Below are positions 34,467 through 44,042 of a stretch of 64,000 nt of DNA, piece by piece. The DNA is taken from the NCBI GenBank assembly GCA_944385445.1, contig CALWXF010000004.1, forward strand, positions 1 through 64,000. The letters run 5' to 3'. The stretch comes from an uncultured Oscillospiraceae bacterium. Lineage in GTDB: Bacteria > Bacillota > Clostridia > Oscillospirales > Oscillospiraceae. The translations under genes and the position numbers were made by a program. The notes below the pieces were generated by a model. The model had not been told where the DNA came from. It searched no databases and saw only the letters and a list, made by a program, of their open reading frames with translations. Numbering within the stretch: position 1 is the first letter of the stretch; the number at the start of each line of letters is the position of its first letter.

Positions 34467-34703
34467 GCCTCCCTTGTGCAAAGGGAGGTGGCCCGGCGCT
34501 ACGGGGCCCCCGCCAAAGCCCAGCGCAAGCGGGTTTGGTGGGGAGAGGAGGTGTGACGGCGTGAGCGAGACTTGCCCCGCCTCTCAGGGGCGAGGCGAGG
34601 GATACTCAGTCCACACCGACGAGTCGGAGGGATTGTCTGCTGCCTGGCTCTGGTCAACCCCTCAGTCAGCTTACGCTGACAGCTCCCCTTACACAGGGGA
34701 GCC
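34467..34703 (+). repeat. Family B repeat, copy 1
   Basis: A palindromic unit. It starts GCCTCCCTTGTGCAAAGGGAGG and ends CTCCCCTTACACAGGGGAGCC, with GGAGGGATTG, an unrelated spacer and CAACCCCTCAGTCAGC towards the centre. Each half carries its own hairpins. It lies between the thiolase terminator and the CoA-transferase start. Confidence 0.85.
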
Positions 34704-34759
34704 TTTAGAGCGTGCCGCAGGCACACCACAATGATTATTTACGATTTTGGAGGTATCTT

Positions 34760-36106
34760 ATGAGCTATCAGGAAGAATACCGTCAGAAGCTCACCACCGC
34801 TGAGGAAGCGGTGAAGGTGGTCAAGTCCGGGGACTGGGTGGACTACGGCTGGTGCACCAACACCGCCGAGGTGCTGGACCAGGCTCTGGCCGGACGCATG
34901 GGTGAGCTGCACGACGTGAAGGTGCGGGGCGGCATCCTGCTGCACATGCCCGCCATCGCCCAGATTGAGAACCCCGCCGAGCACTTCACCTGGAACTCCT
35001 GGCACATGTCCGGGGTGGAGCGCAAGCTGGTGAAGATGGGTCTGGCCTACTACGCCCCCATCCGCTACTCCGAGCTGCCCGGCTACTACCGGGACTGCAT
35101 CGACCCCATCGACGTGGCCATGTTCCAGGTCGCTCCCATGGACCAGCACGGCTACTTCAACTTCGGCCCCAACGCCTCCCACCTGTATGACATGTGCGCG
35201 CGTGCCAAGCACATCATCGTGGAGGTCAACGAGAATATGCCCCGCTGCCTGGGCGGCTACCACACCGGGGTGCACATCTCCCAGGTCAACGCCATTGTGG
35301 AGGGCCCCAACGGCACCATCGGCACCATGCCCGGCCTGAGCCAGCCCTCCGAGATCGACCTGGCGGTGGCCCGTCAGATCGTGGCCGAAATCCCCAACGG
35401 CGCCTGCCTCCAGCTGGGCATCGGCTCCATGCCCGGCGCTGTGGGCCAGATGATCGCTCAGTCCGACCTGAAGGACCTGGGCGTGCACACCGAGATGTAT
35501 GTGGACGCCTTTGTGGCCATGACCAAGGCCGGCAAGATCACCGGCGCCCGGAAGAACTTCGACCAGGGCCGCCAGACCTACGCCTTCGCCGCCGGCACCC
35601 AGGAGCTGTACGACTTCCTGGACAACAACCCCGAGTGCATGAACGCACCCGTGGACTACACCAACGACATCGCCCGGATGTCCACCCTGGACAACTTCAT
35701 CTCCATCAACGGCGCAGTGGACATCGACCTCTTCGGCCAGGTCTCCTCTGAGTCCTCCGGCATCCACCACATCAGCGGCGCCGGCGGTCAGCAGGACTTC
35801 GTCATGGGCGCTTACCTCTCCCGTGGCGGCAAGAGCTTCATCTGCTGCTCCTCCACCTTCAAGGACAAGGCCACCGGCGAGGTGAAGTCCCGCATCCGTC
35901 CCACCCTCATTGAGGGCTCCATTGCCACCTGCACCCGGAGCAACCTCCACTATGTGGTCACCGAGCATGGCATGTTCAACGTCAAGGGCAAGACCACTTG
36001 GGAGCGTGCCGAGGGCCTCATTTCCGTGGCTGCTCCCCAGTTCCGGGACGAGCTCATCGCCGCCGCCGAGGCCATGCACATCTGGCGCAAGTCCAACAAG
36101 CGGTAA
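34760..36106 (+). CDS. but: Butyryl-CoA:acetate CoA-transferase-like protein
   Basis: 448 aa, of the CoA-transferase family that contains butyryl-CoA:acetate and 4-hydroxybutyrate CoA-transferases. The CoA-linked Glu is expected at Glu245 in [10 protein letters not shown]. Other family blocks are [39 protein letters not shown] and YVVTEHG. It would finish butyrate synthesis by moving CoA to acetate. GGAGG lies 8 nt before the ATG at 34760. But and 4-hydroxybutyrate CoA-transferase are hard to separate by eye, so the neighbouring thiolase is the main support for the butyrate role. The promoter is unclear because repeat B1 fills the upstream gap. Confidence 0.85.
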   Translation: MSYQEEYRQKLTTAEEAVKVVKSGDWVDYGWCTNTAEVLDQALAGRMGELHDVKVRGGILLHMPAIAQIENPAEHFTWNSWHMSGVERKLVKMGLAYYAPIRYSELPGYYRDCIDPIDVAMFQVAPMDQHGYFNFGPNASHLYDMCARAKHIIVEVNENMPRCLGGYHTGVHISQVNAIVEGPNGTIGTMPGLSQPSEIDLAVARQIVAEIPNGACLQLGIGSMPGAVGQMIAQSDLKDLGVHTEMYVDAFVAMTKAGKITGARKNFDQGRQTYAFAAGTQELYDFLDNNPECMNAPVDYTNDIARMSTLDNFISINGAVDIDLFGQVSSESSGIHHISGAGGQQDFVMGAYLSRGGKSFICCSSTFKDKATGEVKSRIRPTLIEGSIATCTRSNLHYVVTEHGMFNVKGKTTWERAEGLISVAAPQFRDELIAAAEAMHIWRKSNKR

Positions 36107-36125
36107 GTTTCCCTTTTTACACTTC

Positions 36126-36162
36126 AAGGGCCTGTTGCAGCTGCAACAGGCCCTTGTCTTGC
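36126..36162 (+). terminator. Terminator of the CoA-transferase gene
   Basis: A perfect 30-bp palindrome (36126-36155), AAGGGCCTGTTGCAG and its complement, then GTCTTGCCC. Confidence 0.7.
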
Positions 36163-36209
36163 CCTCTCTCCTTGGGAGAAGGGCTCAGAGCTACGAATGG
36201 AGAAAGTCT

Positions 36210-36778
36210 GACCTTCGACCATTTCCCAGGCGGAAACCAGCGCCCCACCGGGGACGCTCCGCTGGGGTCCATTTTGAGTGGCCAAAATGGACGAAAAGCC
36301 ACTTAGGGCGTTCCCCCCTAAGGACCTCCCTTGGGGTACGAGACTGGGCCTGCGTCAAAACGAAATTCGGCCCGTCACCCTTGCTGTGGCCCCTGTTTGT
36401 GCCACCACACCAGGCTACCCTGGGCAACTGGCCCTATCACCAGGTGGTTTCCACCTCCGGGCCTCCCCTGGAGAAGCAGCGTTCCCGCCGCCGAGAGCCG
36501 GTCCCGCGGCAACTGGGAACAGTTGCACACCAGGGTAAGGCCCTGGCGGTAGAAGGAGGCACCAACAGAGGAGTGGGTGCAAACGGTAGAACGGCAAGCC
36601 ATCTATGTGACCCCACCGGGCCAAGGGCCAAAAGAAGAACGGCGCACACTCCAACCAGTACCGGCGGGGTGGATTCCACAAGGCGGGGGAAGGCCCCGCC
36701 TTTGGTGGGTCTTTGGTGACTTTCTGCCCATTCAGAAAGTCACCCTGCGGAGCAAACCCTGGCTGGCAGGCCTGAGAC
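36210..36778 (+). repeat. Family A repeat, copy 5
   Basis: This copy has the longest visible left end: it starts GACCTTCGACCATTTC and contains ACCAGCGCCCC before GGGGACGCTCC, matching in inverted form the right end of copy 7. The left hairpin stem is GTCCATTTTG (36267-36276) with CAAAATGGAC (36283-36292), a sequence not used by other copies. Right hairpin GTGACTTTCTG/CAGAAAGTCAC lies near 36717. It abuts repeat B2. Confidence 0.87.
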
Positions 36779-36793
36779 TGTGAGGTTAAACGG

Positions 36794-36966
36794 TCAATCC
36801 CTCCGTCTCGTCGGTGCGGACTGTGTATCCCTCGCCTCGCCCCTGAGAGGCGGGGCAAGTCTCGCTCACGCCGTCGCACCTCCTCTCCCCACCAAACCCG
36901 CTTGCGCTGGGCTTTGGCGGGGGCCCCAATGTAGCGCCGGGCCACCTCCCTTTACACAAGGGAGGC
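36794..36966 (-). repeat. Family B repeat, copy 2 (half unit, inverted)
   Basis: Inverted copy of the long half of family B, from TCAATCCCTCC to CCTCCCTTTACACAAGGGAGGC. It starts about 15 bp after the end of repeat A5. Open frames here, on either strand, recur in all B copies and lack ribosome sites. Confidence 0.83.
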
Positions 36967-37037
36967 ATTAAGCCCTTCCCTTTCCCCTGTTTTTGGTGTA
37001 CACTGTGAACAGTCTACATGAGAAAGGACCACCCCTT

Positions 37038-37814
37038 ATGAAACAAAAAGACCTCTACACCCGGGCCTGCTGTTATCACCAGCCCGAGGCCATGGTAGAG
37101 CTGTGCACCCGGTGCAGCCAGCAGGTGTACTACGTCTCCCTGCTCCTCACCGGCCAGGAGCATGAGGCGGTGACCGCCGCCCGCTATGCCTACGGCCACC
37201 TGTGGGAGCTGGAGACCGCCTGCGAGGATGACGCCATGGACACCCTGGAGGGGTACTATCACTTCATTCTGAATCTGGCGGTGCGCTACTGCAAAGCCGT
37301 CTACGCCGACTTCCACCCCAAGGACCTGGACGACCCCTTCCTGGAAGATCTCCCCGTCCCCCCGCAGTTGGACCGCCCAGATTTGAAGGACTTCGCCCTG
37401 CCGGAGACCTGGGGTGCCTCCGGATCCCCCTTCTCCCTGGTCCAGGACCTGCCCCTCCTCCCCCGCTTCTTCCTGGTGATGAGCACCGTGGGCGGCTACT
37501 CCCAGGCCCAGCTGGCCCAGAGCTTCGGCATGGAAGTGGACGACGTGGAGGCGGCCCTGGACGCCCTCCACCGCCAGCTGGACCAGCGCCTGACCCCCGC
37601 CCAGCGCAGCTACCAATGGCTGGTGGACACCCTGAACACCGAGGAGTCCCAGACCGCCGTGCCCCCCGCCGTCCACGACCACATCCAGCAGCACACCCGG
37701 GACCTCACGGAGCCCGCCCAACAACACCAGCGCAGAGATGTTATGAAGCTCGTGGTGCTTATCATCATCGTGGTGATCGCCTTCCTCTGGAAAATTGGCA
37801 TTCTACACCTATAA
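37038..37814 (+). CDS. Sigma-factor-like protein with C-terminal membrane anchor
   Basis: 258 aa. Residues ~20-60 (YVSLLLTGQEHEAVTAARYA) resemble a degenerate ECF sigma region 2. Residues ~155-200 (MSTVGGYSQAQLAQSFGMEV then a helix VEAALDALHRQL) resemble sigma region 4. A hydrophobic helix (MKLVVLIIIVVIAFLWKIGI) ends the protein. The region 2 residues that contact the -10 are not recognisable, so it may not act as a real sigma factor. AGAAAGGAC precedes the ATG at 37038. The cyclophilin gene follows 31 bp later, tadA after that. The function is unknown. Confidence 0.6.
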   Translation: MKQKDLYTRACCYHQPEAMVELCTRCSQQVYYVSLLLTGQEHEAVTAARYAYGHLWELETACEDDAMDTLEGYYHFILNLAVRYCKAVYADFHPKDLDDPFLEDLPVPPQLDRPDLKDFALPETWGASGSPFSLVQDLPLLPRFFLVMSTVGGYSQAQLAQSFGMEVDDVEAALDALHRQLDQRLTPAQRSYQWLVDTLNTEESQTAVPPAVHDHIQQHTRDLTEPAQQHQRRDVMKLVVLIIIVVIAFLWKIGILHL

Positions 37815-37845
37815 TTCACATGATTTGAGAAAGGAACCTGCCGCC

Positions 37846-38601
37846 ATGTCTAAGAAAAAGAACAAGAAATCCAATCCCCACTCCGCCCCCCAGCCCAAGG
37901 CCAAATCCACCCAGCCCGCCAAGCAAATGAACCCCCTGGTATGGGGCATCGGCGCCATCGTGGTGGTGGCCATTGTGATTATCGCCGCCGTGGTGCTGAC
38001 CCAGAAGGCGCCCTCCACCACCTCCGGGGCCCAGAACTCTGCCAATCCCACCGCCACCACCAGTGCTGAGACCTACACGCCCCCCGCTCTGGAGAAGGAC
38101 GTAACCTACACCGCCCGCATCGACGTGAAGGACTACGGCACCATCACCGTGGAGCTGGACCAGGAAGCCGCCCCCATCACCTGCGCCAACTTTGTGGAGC
38201 TGGCCAACAGCGGCTTCTATGACGGGCTCACCTTCCACCGCATCGAGCCCGGTTTTGTCATCCAGGGTGGTGACCCCAACGGAAACGGCACCGGCGGCTC
38301 CGAGCATGACATTGTAGGCGAGTTTGCCGAGAACGGCTACAAGAACGACCTCTCTCACGTCCGTGGGACCATCTCCATGGCCCGGGCCAATGACCCCAAC
38401 TCTGCCTCCTCCCAGTTCTTCATCATGCACCAGGACAAAACCGGGCTGGATGGCAAGTATGCCGCCTTCGGCACCGTCACCGACGGTATGGACGTGGTGG
38501 ACGCCATCTGTAAGGATGCCCAGCCCACCGACGGCAACGGCGCCATTGCCGCCAAGGACCAGCCCGTCATCAACTCGGTGACCATCCTCACCGACAAGTA
38601 A
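37846..38601 (+). CDS. Membrane-anchored cyclophilin peptidyl-prolyl isomerase
   Basis: 251 aa. A Lys/Pro-rich cytoplasmic N-terminus, one membrane helix (WGIGAIVVVAIVIIAAVVL), a Thr/Ala linker and a cyclophilin domain (about 90-251). Conserved active-site blocks are GLTFHRIEPGFVIQGGDP, MARANDPNSASSQFFI and AFGTVTDGMDVVD. It should assist folding of exported proteins. AGAAAGGAAC precedes the ATG. It ends 1 nt before tadA. Confidence 0.92.
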   Translation: MSKKKNKKSNPHSAPQPKAKSTQPAKQMNPLVWGIGAIVVVAIVIIAAVVLTQKAPSTTSGAQNSANPTATTSAETYTPPALEKDVTYTARIDVKDYGTITVELDQEAAPITCANFVELANSGFYDGLTFHRIEPGFVIQGGDPNGNGTGGSEHDIVGEFAENGYKNDLSHVRGTISMARANDPNSASSQFFIMHQDKTGLDGKYAAFGTVTDGMDVVDAICKDAQPTDGNGAIAAKDQPVINSVTILTDK

Positions 38602-38602
38602 C

Positions 38603-39049
38603 ATGACCCACCAGGAATACATGGAGGAGGCCCTGAAGGAGGCCCGTGCCTGCATCCCCCAGGGAGACGTGCCCGTAGGCTGCGTCATTGTCTCCCCAGA
38701 GGGAGACATCATCGGCCGGGGCCGCAACCGCCGGGAGGCGGACGGCCTGGCCACCGCCCACGCCGAGGTGGAAGCCATCAACATGGCCTGTGCCGCTGTG
38801 GGCTCCTGGCGGCTCACCGGGTGCACCCTGTACGTCACCCTGGAGCCCTGCCCCATGTGCGCCGGGGCCATCATCAATTCCCGCATCGCCTGTGTGCGCT
38901 ACGGGGCGAAGGAGGACAAATCCGGGTGCTGCGGGTCGGTGCTGAACCTCTTCGAGGAGCGGTTCAACCACCACCCCCGCATCTACGGCGGCCTGTTGGA
39001 AGAGGCCTGCCGGGGGATTTTGGAGGAGTTTTTTGCCGGACTGAGATAA
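38603..39049 (+). CDS. tadA: tRNA-specific adenosine deaminase
   Basis: 148 aa. It converts A34 to inosine in tRNA-Arg(ACG). The zinc and catalytic motifs are TAHAEVEAI (His and Glu) and PCPMCAGAIINSRI (two Cys). The family C-terminal pattern GCCGSVLNLFEERFNHHP is present. There is no clear SD, since the ATG lies 1 nt after the cyclophilin stop, so translation is probably coupled. Last gene of a three-gene unit. Confidence 0.95.
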   Translation: MTHQEYMEEALKEARACIPQGDVPVGCVIVSPEGDIIGRGRNRREADGLATAHAEVEAINMACAAVGSWRLTGCTLYVTLEPCPMCAGAIINSRIACVRYGAKEDKSGCCGSVLNLFEERFNHHPRIYGGLLEEACRGILEEFFAGLR

Positions 39050-39163
39050 CAGTGTTTCATTGTCTGCCATACCCTTCTCAACTCTCTATATCGTTATATC
39101 AATACAATTTTATTCAGTTGCTCCACCCTCTCCATTATCATTCTTAATCTTTGGAAATAACTC

Positions 39164-39191
39164 TTGTGTTTTTCACCAAATCTATTATAAT
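39164..39191 (+). promoter_or_regulatory. Promoter of the large surface-protein gene
   Basis: TTGTGT (39164-39169), 16 bp, TATAAT (39186-39191). The leader contains a GGTTATA/TATAACC hairpin. Confidence 0.6.
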
Positions 39192-39255
39192 GAGGTGGAG
39201 GTTATATTTTCCTTATATGTATAACCTTGTAATATAGAGAAAGGGAGCGTTACAG

Positions 39256-42200
39256 ATGAGAAAATTGTTGAGTTCCTTGCTGGCATTTTCACTGGTCCTC
39301 ACAGCCTTGGTGATGACGCAACACGTTGCAAGTGCCGCAGAAACAACCACGCAACATGGCATCAAAGCCACCATTGTAACCGATCAGGAGGCATACTCCT
39401 CTGGCGAAGAGATACAGGTTACTTTGAACATCAGCAACCGAACTGCTGATGACATCTCAAAGCTGCAAGGCAGCATTTTGCTGCCGGAGGACCTGATCTT
39501 GCTGGACGGCGAGACAAGCCTCACAGATGTTACCATTGCTGGGCTGGATACCTATACCCAGACCCTGATTGTGGAGAAGAAGGAGACCGTCCCCCCTTCT
39601 GCACAACCCACCCCAAGTCCTGCGCCCACCACAGCACCGGGCACCGGTGGTGATGGTGATACCTCGGGTGGCTCCTCAGAGGTGCCCGATTCCGGCGACC
39701 ATGCCAACCTGGGCCTGTGGTTGGCCCTGTTTTTCATCGCCGTGGTGGCACTGGCTCTGGCCCTGCGATTCAAGCGTGGCGGATGGAAGGCTTTGAGCCT
39801 TCTGTTGTGCGCCGCTGTGCTGTGCTCTGCTCTGCCCATGCAAGGTCTGGCCGCTGAACACAACGGGGATACCGCCACCCTGTCGTTGGAAAAAACCATC
39901 ACGGTGGACGGCGATTCCTACACCATTCAGGCCAACCTCACCTTCCCGGTCAGCCAGCCCCAGCCAGATCCCACCGTCTCTCACACCGTGACCTTCGTTT
40001 TGAACGATGGCTCTGCCGGTGCCTATGACATCCAGACCGTTGGCACCAATGACCTGGTTGCCGAGCCTGTGGCTCCCACCAAAGACAACTTCGCCTTTAC
40101 GGGATGGTATACCGATCCCAGTGGCGTAAATCTGTACGATTTCCAGACCCCTGTCACCCAGGATATGACGTTGTATGCCGGATGGGGCTCCCCGCTGGGC
40201 CAAGAGGGTGTTTATGGGGTGTCTTCCGATCTGGGCACGGCCTGCTCCATCACCGGTCTGGAACTGGTGGAGGACACCGCCCACGTCACCATCAACGTCA
40301 ACGACACCAGCGTGTTGGTGGTGCGAGTCCTGGACGAAACCACGGAGGAATTGCTGTATGAGACCTCGGTCCAGACCCCGGCGTATGGGGAGCTTGTGTC
40401 TGTATCCGTGCCCATTGCATATGATCTGCCCCAGTACTTTGTGGTCACGGCCAACCTCTATGACAGCAATGCACAAGCCCTGTGCGACACATATCGGTGT
40501 ATCAAATACACCTCTGTCTACGAGGAGTTCGATCAACTGACCATTGCAGATTTCAGCGATCAGACGGTGCTGAACTTCGATGCGGACACCACAGACAACT
40601 TCGCCGTTCTCAACGACAATGTCATCGTCATCCCCCAGACACCCGATACCAACGTCATGGAAACCTTGGAGATGCCGTTGACGGATGACACCGTGGTGCC
40701 TGAGCAGAAATATCAGTTCACCCACGCCGATGCCACCGTGACCTCCCTGACCGTGGGCGATGCCGTGCTTGCCATGGACACCATCGGCCAATATCAGCTG
40801 TTCAAAATTGCTGACATCACGGTGGAAGGCGGCACCTATACCTTCACCCCCGACCAGAAGGCCCAAATCACCGAGTTCTACGACATGTTGAAAGTCGATC
40901 TGGACCAGGACCGTGTGCAACCTGCCGCCACCGCCTCTGCCACCCCCTACACGGCCAACTCCCGGGACATCAACGTCATCGATGTAGATACCACCCGTTC
41001 TGCCGACTTGAGCACCAGCCTGCAATTCACCCCTGTGGATTGGCTGTCCATCACCGGCTCCCTCACCGGCTCGGCAGAAGTGGACATTGAAATGGCCTAT
41101 GATGTGTCCATTTTTGGCCCGGACTACTTCTCCTGTTCCCTGGTCTCCAATGTGGAGCTGGAGTTCAACGTGGAAGTTTCCGCCAGCGTGAACAACGACG
41201 ACAAGGTAAAGGAGGAGCTGGAACTGGCCAAGGTCCGGGTGCCCACTCCCGTTCCCGGTTTGAATGTCTATGTGGCAGAAACCGTCCCCTTTGAGTGGAG
41301 CGTATCCGGTACCGTTTCGTTTACCTATACCAACAGCACAAAGTCCGGATTTGTCTTTGATTCCTCCTCTGGCTACCAGCCCATCGAGAGCAAGGAGACC
41401 AGCTTCAACCTGGATGTGCAGGCCAAAGGCGAAATCAAGTTTGGCCCCAAGACACAGGTAGGTGTGGAGTTCTGTGGAGATGTTGTGGATGCCAACCTAG
41501 GGGTCCAGGTGGGTGTCAAGGGCACTCTGGAGGCCGGAGGCGGCTTAGAGGGCACCAATGCAGAGTCCAAGCACGCCTGCACCCTGTGTATCAGCGGGGA
41601 ATGCAACTGGTTTGTGGAGGCCACCGCACAGATCACCGTCACCCTCGGCAAGTTTGTGGAATGGACCCCCGTTGATGCAACCCTCTTCAGCCTGGAAGGC
41701 CCTGTGAAGTTCGGCGGCTACGATGCCATTTTCTACTGTTCTGTGATCAACTCGGAGGACAGCATGTTTGGCGGACACATCACCCTGGGCGGAGGTGAGT
41801 GCCCCAACGTGACTTGGCGCACCACTATGGAGACCAAAGACATCCAAGGAAATGTCGTGTCCGGGGTAGACATTGTCATCCAGAAGGACAACGCCTGGGT
41901 TACAACCCTTTCCTCCGGCGAGGATGCATACCTGTACGACGGGATCTATACCGCTACGGCCACCATTGGCGGTGTCCGGGTCAACAGTCCCTTTGTGGTC
42001 TCGGAAGCGGCCCAGACCGTTGTGGTTTCTCCTAACTCCACCAATACAAAGTTGAGTGGTAAGGTGTGCGACTCCAGCACCGGAGCCGGCATTGAGGGGG
42101 CCACCATTTTGATCAAACGGGGAGATCTGGTCATTTCCTCCCTGTACAGCGATGCCAACGGCAGTTACACGGTCAATGTACCTGCAGGTACATATTCCAT

Positions 42201-43071
42201 CAAAATCACCAACGCTGGATATATCCCCTTCTCTTCCTATGAGACGGTCAGCGATGGTCAAACTCTGTATCTGCAAACCTCTCTGATGGTCAACGGAAGT
42301 GCCCAGCTCATGGGTGGCTTTTCGGGCACCATTACCGATGCCACCACGGGAAATCCTGTGGGGAACGTGACCTTGGAGCTGCGGGAGGGCTGGAACAACA
42401 CGGGATACTCCGATGTCATCGCCACATATACCACCAATTCCAGAGGCTACTTCGAATCGGATGTTTATGAAATTTTCGGCGTTGTATTTGGTCTGTCCTC
42501 CGGCAATTACACCTTGAACACGTCCAAAGATGGATATGTCTCCAAGAGCTTTAATGTGGTAGTATTGCCTGGCGTAGTTACCGGCAATCAGAACACCTCC
42601 ATATCTCCTGCCGCCGCTTCGGGGGATTTCCGAGTGGTTTTGAGATGGGGTTCTCAACAGCCCCCCGATCTGGACGCACACTACAACGCCCGGATGTCCA
42701 ACGGTGCCCGAGACCATGTATACTATGCCAATATGCAGGGATACACTGCATTTTTGGATGTGGATGATACGTCTTATGAGGGACCGGAGACCATCACCGT
42801 GACCGATTTTGATGCGTTGGAAGATGGTTTTGTGTACTCGGTCTACAACTTCAGCAATGGTAGCTCCACATACAGCACCGTTCTCTCCCAATCTGAGGCA
42901 TATGTCCAGGTGTACCGTGGCGATACCCTGTTGCGCACCTATTATGTGCCCACGGATCAAGAGGGCACGGTCTGGAATGTCTTTTCCGTGGATGCCCAGG
43001 GAGTACTTCATGACATCAACACCTTTGACTATGTCCAAGGTTCTTCCAATGTTGGCGCAGACCTGATTTGA
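39256..43071 (+). CDS. Large multidomain surface protein (apparent fusion)
   Basis: 1271 aa. Signal peptide KLLSSLLAFSLVLTALVMTQ; an N-terminal cohesin/CARDB-like beta domain; a Pro/Ser/Gly linker. Near 144-172 there is a sorting-signal-like segment (VPDSGDHANLGLWLALFF, then basic RFKRGG), directly followed by what looks like a second signal peptide (KALSLLLCAAVLCSALPMQG). Next come an InlB-type repeat with FTGWYTDPSG (about 260-315), a long beta region, two carboxypeptidase-regulatory-like domains (starting SGKVCDSSTGAGIEGATILI and SGTITDATTGNPVGNVTLEL) and a C-terminal domain with LRWGSQQPPDLDAHY. GGGAGCG precedes the ATG. It is probably an exported adhesin-like protein; the function is unknown. 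Confidence 0.72.
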   Translation: MRKLLSSLLAFSLVLTALVMTQHVASAAETTTQHGIKATIVTDQEAYSSGEEIQVTLNISNRTADDISKLQGSILLPEDLILLDGETSLTDVTIAGLDTYTQTLIVEKKETVPPSAQPTPSPAPTTAPGTGGDGDTSGGSSEVPDSGDHANLGLWLALFFIAVVALALALRFKRGGWKALSLLLCAAVLCSALPMQGLAAEHNGDTATLSLEKTITVDGDSYTIQANLTFPVSQPQPDPTVSHTVTFVLNDGSAGAYDIQTVGTNDLVAEPVAPTKDNFAFTGWYTDPSGVNLYDFQTPVTQDMTLYAGWGSPLGQEGVYGVSSDLGTACSITGLELVEDTAHVTINVNDTSVLVVRVLDETTEELLYETSVQTPAYGELVSVSVPIAYDLPQYFVVTANLYDSNAQALCDTYRCIKYTSVYEEFDQLTIADFSDQTVLNFDADTTDNFAVLNDNVIVIPQTPDTNVMETLEMPLTDDTVVPEQKYQFTHADATVTSLTVGDAVLAMDTIGQYQLFKIADITVEGGTYTFTPDQKAQITEFYDMLKVDLDQDRVQPAATASATPYTANSRDINVIDVDTTRSADLSTSLQFTPVDWLSITGSLTGSAEVDIEMAYDVSIFGPDYFSCSLVSNVELEFNVEVSASVNNDDKVKEELELAKVRVPTPVPGLNVYVAETVPFEWSVSGTVSFTYTNSTKSGFVFDSSSGYQPIESKETSFNLDVQAKGEIKFGPKTQVGVEFCGDVVDANLGVQVGVKGTLEAGGGLEGTNAESKHACTLCISGECNWFVEATAQITVTLGKFVEWTPVDATLFSLEGPVKFGGYDAIFYCSVINSEDSMFGGHITLGGGECPNVTWRTTMETKDIQGNVVSGVDIVIQKDNAWVTTLSSGEDAYLYDGIYTATATIGGVRVNSPFVVSEAAQTVVVSPNSTNTKLSGKVCDSSTGAGIEGATILIKRGDLVISSLYSDANGSYTVNVPAGTYSIKITNAGYIPFSSYETVSDGQTLYLQTSLMVNGSAQLMGGFSGTITDATTGNPVGNVTLELREGWNNTGYSDVIATYTTNSRGYFESDVYEIFGVVFGLSSGNYTLNTSKDGYVSKSFNVVVLPGVVTGNQNTSISPAAASGDFRVVLRWGSQQPPDLDAHYNARMSNGARDHVYYANMQGYTAFLDVDDTSYEGPETITVTDFDALEDGFVYSVYNFSNGSSTYSTVLSQSEAYVQVYRGDTLLRTYYVPTDQEGTVWNVFSVDAQGVLHDINTFDYVQGSSNVGADLI

Positions 43072-43115
43072 AATCCGTGAGATCGGCACCGTCCTGTGCC
43101 TTGATGTAAGCCAAA

Positions 43116-43158
43116 CCAGACACGACAACGTCCACATCCCCGGCGTTGTCGTGTCTGG
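43116..43158 (+). terminator. Hairpin after the surface-protein gene
   Basis: A 15-bp perfect stem, 43116-43130 with 43144-43158. The T-tract is weak, so some read-through into the next gene is likely. Confidence 0.6.
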
Positions 43159-43208
43159 TCTCATGGGATGGCAGCCACTCCCACCGACCCGATTTATGGA
43201 GAAATAAC

Positions 43209-43796
43209 ATGAAGCAATCTGATTTGCAAAGGAAATTAGATCCCATCACCACCCAGCATTTGACCCGGTACCACCAAACAGGAAAGCTGGAATTTTGCAC
43301 CGCCAGATACGGACAACGCCAGCAAATGGGGTTATCCATAAAAATCGTACTCGTCGTGCTGTGGGCGGCGGCATTCCTTGCCGTCTTTGTCTCCATCCTG
43401 GGGTCCAGCGGCCCCATGGGGGCTGTGCGGCCGTATCTTCCATATTTTCTTGTGTTGGTGTTGGTGGTACTGGTGGCAACGGTGATCGCCGCTGTCACCA
43501 ACCGTGAGGTTGGGAAAATCACGTTGCAACACCGCACCGTGACCATAGAATTGCACACCAGGTCCCACCGCCCCCCCGCGCTCTTCACCTATTGTCTGGA
43601 TGAAGTTGCGGTGAACAACAAGCTCCACCGAAGCAGCAATGCCACACACAGCTTTTTTACCTTGCGCATGGTGGAACCTAAAAAAAGCACCACATTTTCT
43701 GTGGATGCCACCGGCAAGTATTTTGAATATCTGGCGTTCATCGCCGTGGTGCTCCGCATACAGACCCATTCAGCAACATCAGAAACCATTTCATAA
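43209..43796 (+). CDS. Small membrane protein with two helices, unknown
   Basis: 195 aa. Two adjacent membrane helices (about 45-62 and 78-98) and a soluble C-terminal half with a YcxB-like feel (REVGKITLQHRTVTIELH). I do not assign a family. The start at 43209 follows GGAGAAATAAC; the longer frame from 43146 begins inside the terminator stem. It lies 138 bp after the surface-protein gene and may be partly co-transcribed. Confidence 0.6.
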   Translation: MKQSDLQRKLDPITTQHLTRYHQTGKLEFCTARYGQRQQMGLSIKIVLVVLWAAAFLAVFVSILGSSGPMGAVRPYLPYFLVLVLVVLVATVIAAVTNREVGKITLQHRTVTIELHTRSHRPPALFTYCLDEVAVNNKLHRSSNATHSFFTLRMVEPKKSTTFSVDATGKYFEYLAFIAVVLRIQTHSATSETIS

Positions 43797-43940
43797 AATC
43801 CTGGCCCCACGGTCCGTCCACACACTTCCACGGATTTAATACATTTGTAACATTTCTGTGCAAACTTTTGTAACGACTGTTGCGTATCATAACACTTGCA
43901 AGAGATATCCTTTCTTTTTCATTCTATCCTCCATCCTTCT

Positions 43941-43978
43941 AAAACCCCCGGAGCTTTGCAAGCGGCTCCGGGGGTTTT
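43941..43978. terminator. Bidirectional terminator before the Abi_2 gene
   Basis: AAAACCCCCGGAGC pairs with GCTCCGGGGGTTTT, A-rich on one side and T-rich on the other. It insulates the plus-strand gene and the minus-strand Abi_2 gene. Confidence 0.88.
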
Positions 43979-44042
43979 ATTGTTTTTGGGCAAAAAAATC
44001 AGGAGCGGAACACCTAGCGGTGCGCCACTCCCTACAAAAGCA

